In this document: piece by piece, positions 1 through 10,896 of the stretch | How the letters are laid out: each line of letters opens with the position of its first letter | Numbering within the stretch: the stretch's first letter is position 1 | Assembly (NCBI GenBank): GCA_036939975.1 | Contig: JALLPB010000027.1 | Location: forward strand, 1 to 32,714 | DNA from: Cyclostephanos tholiformis | Taxonomy: Eukaryota > Bacillariophyta > Thalassiosirophyceae > Thalassiosirales > Thalassiosiraceae | Length of the DNA: 32,714 nucleotides | Direction: 5' to 3' | Position numbers and translations under genes: made by a program | The notes under the pieces: model-generated | The model's input: the letters and a program-made list of their open reading frames with translations, nothing else | Databases searched by the model: none | Told to the model about the DNA's origin: nothing

Positions 1-389
1 TTGGCCTTATGTTTCAGCAGCAGATCATGTAGCATAACATCTATTGTGTTGATTGAAATTCGTTTGGTGTCGGAAGGTATGAAAGAGATCGCAGACGTCT
101 CATTTACATCAGCATCGCCAGAACTATTATCAGCGTTGTTGTCCAAAACATCATCATCTACTTCAATTTGTGAAGTAGCATTCTCAAAATCATTATTGTT
201 GGATGATAAACGTTGTGATAAAGATGTATCAGCAATTGATAAAAGAGGATTGGCAGATAATGTTGATATGCCAGTTGATTTTTCTGGATCAGTTGATCTC
301 CTGCAAGCCCGAATATGATTGTGACATGACTTCATATTGGTGAAGCATCTGTTACAATACGGGCATATTTTGATTGCCTTAGTTGGCAT
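1..389 (-). CDS. Partial C2HC zinc-finger protein, runs off left edge
   Basis: The minus strand is open from an ATG at 389 to the window edge (129 codons plus 2 nt, no stop), so only the N-terminus is seen. Residues about 9-29 carry Cys-x2-Cys-x12-His-x3-Cys (CPYC ... HIRAC), which is the spacing of a C2H2-type finger with Cys as fourth ligand. The next ~100 residues are Ser/Asp/Asn-rich and look disordered. The opposite strand is also open (1-318), but it translates to a Ser-rich, motif-free sequence, so I prefer the minus strand. The gene is divergent from the one starting at 997. It may be a nucleic-acid-binding protein or part of a mobile element. I do not recognise the family. Confidence 0.45.
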   Translation of the reverse strand, partial: MPTKAIKICPYCNRCFTNMKSCHNHIRACRRSTDPEKSTGISTLSANPLLSIADTSLSQRLSSNNNDFENATSQIEVDDDVLDNNADNSSGDADVNETSAISFIPSDTKRISINTIDVMLHDLLLKHKA

Positions 390-996
390 GATTGCAATGA
401 AGATTGTATCAGTTGATCTGTTTTTATTTGTATCAGATCAAATTTTGTTTTATTTTGATCTGGTTTAGTAAGTAATAGATATGCTGTGGTAACTTCACAA
501 AAACAGTTTATGTCATGTCAAAGGATAGTGGGGAGAAGTCAGATTAGTGGGGGAAGTTGTTCGTTACCGTGATGGGTACATAACTGTGTGTACACTGCAG
601 AACTAGAAATAGAAGAAAAAGGGATCAATAGAATAAGAAAGTATAAAATTTAAAAATTAATATGTACTAGGAATCAATACATTTGTACACTGTAAAAATT
701 GGACTGTAAGAAACTTCTGAAAAGAAAAATTAGAAACAAGAAAAATGTTACTATAATGACAACATTATTATGTGTTGGGAACTAATATCACATTATTACT
801 TGCGTATAAGTGGATTTAATACAAAGTAATATTTAAAAATTTTCGTTGTGAATAAATATTTGAATGAGAACGTCCGTTTGCTTGTTCAAAATTTTGCAAT
901 CCAGTAACAGTTAATGTGATCTAGATAACAAAACACTAGAACAAATGGAACTTCCCCTACTCATAAAAAACTGGATAAAAGACACAACATCCAACT
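390..996. promoter_or_regulatory. AT-rich divergent intergenic region
   Basis: About 600 bp with no convincing ORF lie between the starts of two divergent genes (389 minus, 997 plus). The stretch is strongly AT-rich and should hold both promoters. I cannot point to a specific TATA or initiator element. Confidence 0.4.
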
Positions 997-2224
997 ATGT
1001 CACGAAATAGGATCTACAAAGAAGACGACAGGTCTGATTCCAATTATGAGGAGGAAGATTACAATGAAGAGGAAGATGAGGATGACACACATGCTGAACT
1101 CATATTGGCCAAGAGAGGTACGTCTCCGGTTAAGAGAAATACATCTAAAATGAAAGGGGATATGCAGGACATGGTTGATTTGTGTGAGTATAGGGAACGC
1201 GAGATAAAGAAATTGAAGCTGGAGATTACTAAGCTGAAGTCACAGGGTTGCACAACAAAGCAAAAGTTGAGGGAAGACTATCAATGGGATGGGGATGATG
1301 CAATCTTGGCGGATAGGGTAATCTGCCCTACAATTGGAAATAAATACATCACGATCAGATGCAACCTGTCAAATGAGATTCGGGCGACATACAAGGGTAA
1401 GCAAAGAATAATAAAGAGATTTGTTTGTTTGTTCATAAAATCTCACAATATCTATTTCTTCAGCGGATAACAACAGAGATAGTTTGGATCCAGACAATCT
1501 TGCAACTGCGCCGGATCTGGAGGACGACGGACTATACGATTTTTTTGCAAGGTATGTGCGACGGGTGCATAGCGACGACTTCATTAGAAAGGCATTGTTG
1601 AAGACTCCAAAAACAAGCTTCGTCGACATTATTGGACCAAGCGACATTGCATATGTCATATCCATCATAAAGAATAGTGGAGAGGTGTGGAGTCAGGACG
1701 TTAAGATGGTAGAGATGGGAGTGAGAGTGATGGGTAACAGGGAAAAGAAAAAGAAACCGTTGTTCACACAGGGTGAAGGAGCAAAGAGAGTCAAAGGTGA
1801 GAGTCTATGGAATATTGAAGGTAGGAGATATTTCGCGGGGGCAGAAGCAAACTGGAGGGAGATTTACAACAATGAGGAGCAGATGAAGGTAATTTACAAT
1901 AAGTGGGAGAAGTGGATAGATACGAAGGGAAAGGAGATAAAGATTGGGGATGGGAGTCGGAAAACGTTCAAGTCTGTGATGGGAACATGGTATGTTACAG
2001 CGGTGGCGGCAGAACACAAAAGCGATGGGGAAGAGGAGGGAGATAGTGGGTACGGATCGGACAGGGGGCGAGGGCGTGTGAGTCTAGGTTGGGCAAAGGG
2101 GGCATTAAGGGAAATGAGAGTGATAGAAGTGCTTGGGGAAGGAAGTGGTGATAGCAGCAATGATGAGAGCAGTGAGAGTGGCAAGAAGAGAAAGGGTGGC
2201 AGGGCAATGGATGATGATCCTTAA
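997..2224 (+). CDS. Unrecognised 386-aa acidic/basic protein, two exons
   Basis: Exons are 997-1396 and 1464-2224. The 67-nt intron 1397-1463 (GTAAGC...TTCTTCAG) splits a codon in phase 1 and restores one frame of 387 codons including stop. Residues about 9-32 are almost all Asp/Glu/Ser/Tyr. Residues about 58-82 (YREREIKKLKLEITKLKS core) look like a short coiled coil. The middle (about 150-320) looks globular with several Trp and aromatic residues. The tail is Asp/Glu/Ser-rich with a basic KKRKGG stretch that could be a nuclear localisation signal. I see no known catalytic motif. The intact frame and clean intron argue for a living gene, while the repeat-rich setting leaves open a mobile-element or domesticated origin. 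Function unknown. Confidence 0.6.
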
Positions 2225-3019
2225 CCTCCTGCACCCAATGTTGGGACAACAGGAGACACCTCTTTAACTCATGTAAGTAAAGTCTGTTCAGGATTCTAAT
2301 GTTGTTGTGTGGTTTGAATTGTCATTCTTGATCTTGAACTTGAATGTTTTGATGCCTTTGATGTCTAATTCTTGTTTTATTCCCTCAACTTGCCCATTTT
2401 TTATGAGTGTCAAGTCTACAAACAGGTGGGGGGTGTTTGCCATGCATCAGGAGGCACGGAGGCATGGTAGTCAATGCCAATAAAAAAGGAATTTGAGTCA
2501 AATTGGGTGGCCATGATGCCCTTGATTATGCTTTTGATTGCCAAAAGAATGGACACAGTTGCGGATGGGAGCTCCCTCAAGCAACAATAAGACAGGATCT
2601 CCCTCAGCCAACAGTTTGACAAAACAACCAACCTTGAGGATGGAGACTGCAAGAGGATAGAGGTAAGTCTGAAGGTCTTCTAATTGTTGTCAATTTCTAT
2701 CCAAAATCTCACAATTGGCTTCTTCTCTTACATAGGTGCTTGGAAACAGAGTGAACTGGCCCTTGGAGCAGCCAATGCCATGGGCTTCTCTGGACAAACA
2801 CATTGTATGTTGTCCTCTGGAGTCTGGGCTCCGACGGTTAGAATGCTTAAAAAAAGGGATTGAAGTATGTATGGGAGCAAGAATAACTGAAGGAAAGCAA
2901 TTTGTTGCCCTGTATCTAATGTTGACCAAGCCATGGCTAACTTTTGAATGTCCACATCCATGCTGGCTTGAACCATCATTCCTCCTCATTTTGGAATTTG
3001 GTGAGGGTTGACAATAGAG
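2225..3019. other. Gene-free stretch, probably retroelement debris
   Basis: There is no convincing gene. Short overlapping ORFs on both strands have no recognisable motif. The stretch follows the decayed minus-strand gag (3020-3985) in its transcriptional direction, so it may be its degraded downstream part, but I could not recognise protease or polymerase motifs. Confidence 0.4.
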
Positions 3020-3985
3020 CCTAGTAGCTCGGGCTGACTATGGTTCCTGCCATGGCCGCAAAGGTTGCCAAATTTGCTACCTCATTGTCCTTGTGCTCTT
3101 TGCCAAGGCAACAGTCTTTGGAAGAGTGCATGGTCCAGGCCATGTGGTGGGCAAACAAATAGTAGGTATGTCCATTGTGCTCTTTTTCTTGCATCTCCCC
3201 CTCCTTCATAGGGATCTTCTTCAATGCCTCATCTTTTTACAGGTTGACTTGATCAGACCTTTTCTTCTAATCTTTGGTTTTCTGATCCTTTTTCATCATT
3301 CCATCCTTGGCTTCTTTTGCTGCTACTGCTGCAAGCTGTGGGAGTAGCTTGAGTTGCCCTTTTAGCTCATTGATGACAGTGGTAATCACAATAATTTTGT
3401 TCATGTCAAGGGATTTGGCTCCCCACATTCCCTTGTTTTGGAGGTAATTGAAGTTGGACTTTGCCATGTGTTGTTCTGCTTTGCTCTCATCCTGGAGTCA
3501 AAAACTGCAGCCAAGCAGAGACATTTGCAGGCGGTGCAAAGGGTTGCTTCAATTTGCTTGCAGTTCTTGATGATATTAATGATTTTACTGTCTTTGTTGG
3601 GGAAGGAGGTAATGTTTTTGTTTCCAGTGTTCCATCCCATTTCAGTGCAAATGCATTGAAGAGCCTCAATGAATGTGACGACTTGATTGGGTGTCATGCT
3701 GAACCCATTGGTGAGTGATTTGTCACCGGGTGGAGCGCATCCTTACTTGTACTATAAATCTCAGCTACCCTTTTCATCCCATAATCAATTAGGTTTTTTG
3801 ACTTCCACAGTTAGTGTTAGTGGAGTATCGGCAAAGACCACAGGATTGGCAGCAGGAGCCATGGGTTGCTGGGCTTGCTGCTGTCTTAGAGTTGCAACCA
3901 CTTGTTGGAAAGCTGCCACCAGAGCAGATAGCTTGGCAATTGCGGGATTGTTGGAAGTGAACATACCTCTTATTGAGACATGAAT
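3020..3985 (-). pseudogene. Decayed Copia-type (CoDi-like) gag, minus strand
   Basis: Several minus-strand reading frames together resemble the gag of diatom Copia-like elements. Near 3985-3780 there is a Gln-rich coiled stretch (FQQVVATLRQQQAQQP). Near 3700-3480 come MTPNQVVTFIEALQ and a RAKQNNTW core. Near 3467-3270 come NKGMWGAKS and ELKGQLKL, then a Lys-rich linker. Near 3224-3030 comes HTYYLFAHHMAWTMH with a following LGKEHK. These blocks fall in the expected order but are split by stops and frameshifts. The part between RAKQNNTW and NKGMWGAKS is far shorter than in intact relatives, so an internal deletion is likely. Family assignment rests on my memory of related proteins. Not functional. 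Confidence 0.75.
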
Positions 3986-4736
3986 GGTGGAAATTGGCTT
4001 GGGCTACTAGGAGATCAAGTCCAATTATATTGACTGCATTAATTGGAGATTTGACAATGGTTATGATAGCAACAAAAATGTAGTTCTTTTTGCATCAAGG
4101 AAGCATGTTATCCTTTGAAAAAAATACTAGCCTGATAATTGTAAGGCATCCCCTAATATTGTAGCTAGTGGGGCTTTATTTCAGGTCATAGTGATTCAGT
4201 GAAAAGTGAAATTAATGAGCTTAAATCTAAACCTAAAAAGTGAGCAACTATGCTTGAAGTGTCTTTCTAAGAGAGTTTGAGAGTCTTCTAGAGTCTCCCT
4301 AGAATTTCCTAAACAAACAAAAGTAGTTCCACTGTATTGATCACAGAATTGTCTCAAAGCGGGACAATTTCCTAATATTGATGTAATGTATCATAGAGGT
4401 ACCATAGAATACATAAGTAGTAAGCTGAATAAGTATCCAATGTATCCTAGTATGTAACATCACTATCTCTCTCATACTTCTCTCATAGCCTCCTTTCCTT
4501 TCATCCCACACCATCTGCCATTGTCACCATTCATTGTCAGTCTACGTAAAGGGGCTATTCACCACCTCCCCCAATGCTGGATGTGTCCATCATCTTTCTT
4601 GAATGGCTGATTGTTATTTAGGAAGTCGCCCATCCTTCTGCCCATATGGATGGCCTCCTCCCCCACCTGCATCATTTACCACCACTCCCTGCACCAGCAG
4701 AAATGTTTGTACACTGTTTCTTAGTGTATAGTGTAG
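3986..4736. other. AT-rich stretch without genes, possible LTR remnant
   Basis: No ORF with recognisable content. It lies just upstream of the minus-strand gag relic, where its 5' LTR would be. On the minus strand a stretch ending near 4315 begins TGTTTAGGAAATTC, which resembles a Copia LTR start. I could not define a matching CA end, primer site or second LTR. Confidence 0.3.
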
Positions 4737-5985
4737 GTAGGGGCAAAATTTTGAACATTTGTGTAAGGCAGCGCTGACGAAACATTGTGGTATTGTTGTT
4801 GAGGCTGCAAACCCCCACTGACTGTATCACACATTCATATTAGATGCACAAGAAGTGTTTTAGCACCTTCAGAGTATGCTGTGGATGAGCATATGGGTGC
4901 ACCCTTACATTGTTATCCTGTGATAGGTGGGGGCCAAATTTAGAATTTGGGGAATGACTGAGCCTGAGTGAGGTTGTGGTGTCATTGTTGAGGCTGCAAA
5001 CACTCACTGACTGCATCATATATTCATATTGTCATATTGGATATATGCAAAGTGTTTTAGCACCTTCATATGCTGTGGATGGGCGTATGGGTGCACCCTC
5101 ACACTATTATACCTATGCAGTTGGAGTCAAAATTTTGGACATTTGAGGAATGACTGAGCCTGAGTGATGTTTTGGTGTTATTGGTGAGGCTGCAATCCCT
5201 CACTGACTTCATCACACATTTATATTGGATGTATTTAAAGTGTTGTAGCACCTTCATATGCTGTGGATGGGCATATATGGGTACACCCTTACATTGTTAT
5301 CCTGTGACAGGTGGGGGCCAAATTTTGGAAATTTGTGGTATGACTGAGCCCGAGTGAGGTTGTGGTGTCATTGTTGAGGCCTCAAACCCCCACTGACCGC
5401 ATCACACATTCATATTGTCATATTGGATGGATGTATGCAAAGTGTTTTCACACCTTCATATGCTGTGGATGGGCATATGGGTGCACCCTCACACTGTTAT
5501 ACCTATGCAGGTGGGGGCCAAATTTTGGACATTTGGGGAATGGCTGAGTCTGAGTGATATTGTGGTGTCAATGTTGAGGCTGCAAACCACTGCTGACTGT
5601 ATCACACATTCATATTGGATGCACACAAAGAGTTTGAACTCATTCATATGCTTTAGACAGGTGTATGGGAGCACCCTTACACTGTTATACCTGTGCAGGT
5701 GGGGGCCATATTTTGGACATGTTTGGGGAATGACTGAGCTCACTGAGCCTGAGTGATGTTTTGGTGTCATTGTTGAGGCTGCAATTCCCCACTGACTGTA
5801 TCACACATTCATATTGGATGTATGCAAAGTGTTCTAGCACCTTCATATGCTGTGGATGGGTTTATGGGTGCACCCTTCCAAACCCCCACTGACTGTATCA
5901 CACATCCATATTGGATGTATGCAAAGTGTTTGAACACCTTCATATGCCGTGGATGGGCATATGAGTGCACCCTTACACTGTTAAA
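4737..5985. repeat. Satellite array of ~190-bp units with dimeric higher-order pattern
   Basis: Units begin with variants of GTGGGGGCCAAATTTTGG at 4737, 4927, 5120, 5311, 5511 and 5699, spaced 190, 193, 191, 200 and 188 bp. A last unit is internally deleted near 5878 and ends near 5985. Each unit holds a GGCTGCAAAC...CACTGACTG block, a CACACATTCATATTGGATG block, and an end TTATACCTRTGCAG or TTATCCTGTGAYAG. The second and fourth units share an extra CATATTGTCATATTGG duplication and the CTATGCAG end. The first and third lack the duplication and share the CCTGTGA end, so the array has a two-unit higher-order period. ORFs of ~61 codons inside it are repeat artefacts. Confidence 0.9.
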
Positions 5986-7212
5986 TACAACAAGCAACAA
6001 CCTCCAATGATTCCTGAATTTTGAAACCCACTGGACCTACATGCACTTTAGGTTGATGAACATAACACAGTGGATAGCATTGACTTGTGTCCATGATTAA
6101 GGTTGACTGTTCTTCTTTATTGAATGGCTTGTGGAGCAACCTCCCATCACACACTGCACAATACCATCCATGTCCCCAAGTTGACTCATCCATCTTAGTA
6201 GTGTCCTCTCATCTGCACAATCTGTGAAATAGTTCAGCTTATGGAAAAGAACCATATAGATGGAGTCTTATTTGTTGCATGGGTCATTTCCAGGCATCCC
6301 ATGCTTTGGCTCAGTGAAGTTATTATTCAATCTAAAAATTGCTTTATATCTAACCAACATCTCTCTTTCACATTTGTTATAAGAATGATTTGATCGTATC
6401 TCTCAGATTGTCAGGTTTCCACCTTGACCCAAGGGTCTGAGGTTTGCAATCTAGCAAACCATGGCAGGTGGTCACAACAGTCTCTTTCACCAATTTGGGT
6501 ATGTTTATGACACTCCAGTTGTGTCCAAACTCCTGACCCAATTCCACTCACACCAGCATAAACATTCATGTATGCTGTGACCAATGAAAAGTACAGCAGA
6601 TGTGTGTTGTTTTTGACATCTGCTTTATCTGGCATATACATTGGGAACAACATCTGGTAGAAGAAGAGTGCATTGTTCTTAACCTGGTCAGCCATTAGAT
6701 TGTGCCATTTTTAACACATTAATGTCTAATTGCCCTTGACTTTGAGGTTTTAGATTATCCCTTGTTGTTTCACCATGCATAAGTTCAAAATCACTAGGTT
6801 GCCATCTTTGGTAATAAAAACACCAAACTTCATCGAGCTCTCTCACACAGTTCTCATTCTTTGGGACAACATTTTGCCTCTGTTATGGAGTGATATGTCC
6901 AGTATATTTTCTGCTCTTATTCGCATGCTTATTGTTATTATCAACATAGTGAGGAGCAAACAAAAAATAGATGTTCCATCCACCTGGATTGTCAATTTCG
7001 CATTCCTCAGGGGCCAATGTATTTTTTCAGGGTAGATATCCATCCCAAGCCTCTGGCAATGAGGGTGGTACCCATCCTTTAGGCACACCAGGGATTGCAG
7101 ACCCTTTGGCTCTGGCATGCCACCGTGGTTCCCCAAAATCATCATCAATATACTGAATGTTCAAGTTGTTGCAATCACAGGGTTTCCTTCTTTGGCGTTG
7201 ATAGTTGGACAT
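5981..7212 (-). pseudogene. Decayed piggyBac-like transposase (DDE_Tnp_1_7 type)
   Basis: Minus-strand pieces in order: GWVPPSLPEAWDGYLP (about 7070-7030); a block with FAPHYVDNNN, NENCVRELDEVWCF and YQRWQPSDFELMHGET (about 6960-6760); a +1-shifted frame 6695-6411 with FFYQMLFPMYMP and a GIGSG motif; and 6193-5981 with MDESTWGHG, LIMDTSQCYP and KVHVGPVGF. The MDE of the last block matches the position of the first catalytic Asp of piggyBac-type enzymes (IDE in the family). Stops, a frameshift and loss of the segment between 6411 and 6193 make it non-functional. Its C-terminal end is cut by the satellite array. Family members normally catalyse cut-and-paste transposition at TTAA. Confidence 0.72.
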
Positions 7213-7429
7213 GGTTTAGACAACTGGCATTTCTCTCTGATACTGCTCTTATGTATATCTGCCTTGCAACCCTCCTCTTCACAATCACCACCGTCCCCAA
7301 ATTCTAAATTCTAATGGATCATTTCCAACATAATCGTGCATGCTTTCAATTGGATAATATGGAAGTATTTGGGGGTTAGGTAATTCTAGTGGTGATTCAG
7401 CATCGGTACCATCAAAGAACTGTCGCAGC

Positions 7430-8110
7430 TAATATCAAATCTTGGTAGAGTCATATTTAGATGACCTCATAACCATCTAAAACTGAATCTAGATGGCAAT
7501 CTCACCATCTAATATTGAATCTAGATGATTACAATGTCATCTAGATCCAATTTTACCAAATTAACCCTAATACAGATTCAATATTAGATGGTTAAAGTGA
7601 CAATCTAATATTGAATCTGCAAATAACCCTAACACAGATTTGATATTGGAGATTATTGAGGCCAAACATAATAAAATATAAATGGTCTATGGCCATCTAA
7701 TATCAAATTTAGATGGCAGTTTCACTACCTAAAATTGAAATTAGATGACCTCATAACCATCTAAAATCGATGCCAGATATCAGTCTCACCATATTAAATC
7801 AAATCAGTCATCTAGATCATTTTATGAGATTAACCCGTTCAGAATAAAAGGGTTAATACAACCATCTAATATCAAATCTGTAAATAACCCTAATACAGAT
7901 TTGATATTAAATAGTCATTGAGACCATATAATTGAATTTATATGGTCCAGGGGATGACCATCTAGATTCAATTTTAACAAGTTGCTCTCCGATTCGATAT
8001 CTGCCCACAAAATGACCAACTAAAATTGAATCTAGATGGGTAAATTCGATTTTATCGAGATTTGATATTTTCCGGCAGCTAAATCTGGTTTGTCATGTAA
8101 AATCAAATTT
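7430..8110. repeat. AT-rich array of perfect hairpins and direct repeats
   Basis: No coding content. Variants of CATCTAATATTGAATCTAGATG occur many times in both orientations. Two hairpins have perfect 16-bp arms: 7573-7588 with 7604-7619 (15-nt loop) and 7867-7882 with 7894-7909 (11-nt loop). A 25-bp block is duplicated exactly at 7458-7482 and 7742-7766 (284 bp apart). Copies of TAACCCTAAYACAGATT recur near 7562, 7624 and 7885. It may be a palindromic satellite or the terminal part of a foldback/MITE-type element lying between two minus-strand transposon fragments. Confidence 0.7.
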
Positions 8111-9570
8111 AGCTGCACCAGAATTTTTTCATCATTGTGTCTGCTTCTGCTGCTAAATGGTCATTGCCAAATAGTATATTTGATGATTTACATTTTTTAG
8201 CATTCAAACAACTGCCACTACTCCAAGGTGTAGCTTCATTTGCCAAAATATAGTCCTGGTACTGAGAATAATGATTGCTACCAAGTGTTCCAATTTGTCC
8301 TTCTGGTAAACTCTTAGATTCTGCCCATTTGATCAAGCAGAGTTGATGGACATATTTGTTACACCCATCTCATTGGCAGGGAATCAGTTCTTCCTGTTCC
8401 ATTGTGTAGCACTGTTCAACTTCCCAATCACAGGTATTGGTGGGTTGTATTTGTTTAGCAGCCACAATTGCTTCATTGGCAATCTCCTTCTCAACATTTG
8501 TTGTCCATGTCTTTTGTTCTTTTGGTTTGCCAGTCTTCTTTGGAGATTTCTTTATTGCTTGATGGTTTCTCTGGAGATTTTGAATCATAGTATGGAAGGT
8601 GATGAGGACAAGTTATTTGTGTCATCTAATAATCATTTGTAGCATCCATCAAGCTATGACATAGTTACCAATTTAGCTGACAAAGGGGTATATAACAGCC
8701 ATACTATGGCTTACACGAAACATGTCAGGGATGCTACTTGGATGAAAAATCCAGCAACATTATTCCACTTGCATCTAATCTTGTGTGTGGCACATCTAGG
8801 TGCCACTATCTGGTTGATCAAACGAACTGCCTTTTTTGCAGCTCTCTCTGGGCTGATGCAAGTTGAGATGGCGGTGTGGTTATCCTTCAGAATATTCTTC
8901 AATTTGGCAATTGTCATGAGATCTGGCAGATGATTCATCTTACCACGCTTCATTCAACTACTGATCTTACAGATCATGTCCAACGATAGTTCCTCAGAAT
9001 TGCCATCAGTGTAGTAGCACTTGATGTTATATCCTTGTGTTTCTGCAACATTCAAAAAATCTACTACCACTCCATCTAACCAATCACTATTGAACCTCTT
9101 GTGAAATCTATACCCAACTTCACCAATCTCAAAGGAATTGTGCAATAAAGATGCATCTGAGTTGGATTCTAATGGTTCATAATTGAACATGTTGAACATT
9201 GGGACAGTGTATGATGGATCCATACCACCCTTAATGCACTGCTTCCAAAATCTCTCCACATTTGGGAACTGTATACTTGTGCTTTTCCTGCTCAAAAGAC
9301 TCTTCGTCATCCTCTTCTTTGTCTTTGTCACAGTGGCAACAAGAATGTCACTGAATTGTGTCCTGTGTTATCATCTCCTTCATCCTTTGCAGCATAAGCA
9401 CTAAAGAGCACATCCCCATCATAACTATTGTTGTTACTATTCAGTTCAACATAATCAACTTCAAGTGTCATGCATCCAATGTTTACCACCATTGTCTTGA
9501 TAATAGACTTTTCACCCTCCAATTTGGTCAAGTCCTTGTGCCATCTCTGAAATCCTTCCTCGGAATGCAA
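8109..9570 (-). pseudogene. Minus-strand remnant ORFs with a Tudor-like segment
   Basis: Consecutive minus-strand frames (9570-9328, 9331-8954, 8953-8711, 8588-8370, 8336-8109) suggest one decayed gene read right to left. In 9331-8954, residues about 72-120 read VGYRFHKRF...DGVVVDFL...YYTDGNSEELSLDMI. This resembles the small Tudor/chromo-like barrel (entry F, gap, YxDGDxE) that often precedes the transposase domain in large protist piggyBac-like proteins. The 8588-8370 piece is Lys-rich (KKSPKKTGKPKEQKTW). It may be the N-terminal half of the element whose catalytic part lies at 5981-7212, with the hairpin array between them. That link is inference. Confidence 0.4.
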
Positions 9571-10896
9571 TTTCCATGTTAGCTACACCTGATCAATTGG
9601 GAGAGTGCCATATTTAGCAACAATGAGGTTAACTAGTTTCTCAATGAGTGGAACCTGGCCAAATTGTGACCAATGAATCTGTTGGTTTGATCAGGGTTGA
9701 TCTTTCACCACCAAAATATTTGCATGGTCAAAATTGAGCAAGTGGGTATCATGAATTCTAATTTAAGAGAACATCATTTGATAGGGATATAAGATCCTCC
9801 AAGGGAGACATTTGACTACAATCTGCATCCTTCATCATATTAGTTAATGACAAGTTTCTATTGGTTGGTTTGTAGATGAGCCATTTGATGAGGCAGAGAG
9901 TTGGGCAGTAACAACAACATTCTTGGAGTCTTTTTTAAGTAATCATGATAGGAAAAAGAAGAGGGAAATATGACGGCTTCTCCAGTTATGTTGAGATCAA
10001 TGTCTGTTCATGCATAGGCATATTTCTTATTCTCATGCAGAAAATATTGTGCATAAAACAGCAATCTATGCAATTTGGACTGAAACAGATCCCAGTTAAG
10101 TTCTAAGCATTTGTTCCAACTTATTGGGGGTCTTTTTGAGTAGTGATGCAAGGTCGAGGTCCATTAATGCATTGCAATAATCATCCATGTTCAAAAGTTG
10201 GTTAATTGTTACATCAGGCACGGCTGCTGCAATTGTCTCAATAGCAGCCAAATTGATCAATTTCTTCCTCTGTTCAACGACACCATTTGAGGAGGACACG
10301 CAAGCCTTTTTTTCAAATCAGCATTCTTTGGTGGATCAGCCTTCTTCCTATGTCAACCAGGCAGTGGTGCCGTATTTTCTTTCTGCCCAGTGATACCAGG
10401 AACCTGGCTAGAGTGTCGTCTTGCCTCCATCACTGTTGAGTTTGGAAGCAATTGGGCATGGATTGGAAGGATGCAATGATTTTGGCAAGGTGCATGCTGA
10501 AGGATTATATCAAGTTGTTAGCAATTTTTTCAGTTGGAGGGAAGTTTTATCATACCAAAGGCTATGTAGGAATGACCACAGTTTTAATCTTTTGATATCA
10601 GTTCCAAAAGCCCATTTTTGGCTCTTACACAACGAAGTTGGCACAGAGGCCAACAAAGTCTTTAACCATTGTCTGTGAAAGAAGTTGAAATAATGATTCT
10701 ACGACGTCAGTCCTAAACTACGACCACGCTCAACGCTGAACCGCCAATTGTAAAAGTTTTCCGGTCAATAATTTAGCGGCAATTATCCCATTGGTTATTG
10801 ACTTATTCTGTACGCTTCATTGTCGTAAACATATCGACTATTTGGAAAAGATGACGCAATCAGCCTGCACTACTGTAATTTTGCATTGTGAAGACT
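9571..10896. other. No clear gene; minus-strand debris and 3' flank of the next gene
   Basis: The stretch holds one unremarkable minus-strand ORF (10299-10096, 67 codons, helical-looking, no motif) and a plus-strand ORF (10421-10678) without recognisable content. Both could be remnants continuing the decayed minus-strand element. From about 10700 the sequence is the 3' flank and likely 3' UTR of the minus-strand gene that ends at 10897. Confidence 0.35.

Noticed and set aside
2240..2262. TGTTGGGACAACAGGAGACA as an LTR start
   Set aside because: It resembles a Copia LTR beginning, but no matching CCCAACA end or adjacent gag in that orientation was found.
4737..5985. Regular repeats considered as a CRISPR array
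   Set aside because: Units of ~190 bp with similar sequence throughout, no short constant repeats with unique spacers, and a eukaryotic setting.
5172..6010. Series of ~61-codon ORFs with similar proteins (TDxITHxYWM...)
   Set aside because: They repeat with the satellite period and simply translate it; no start context, intron or independent conservation.
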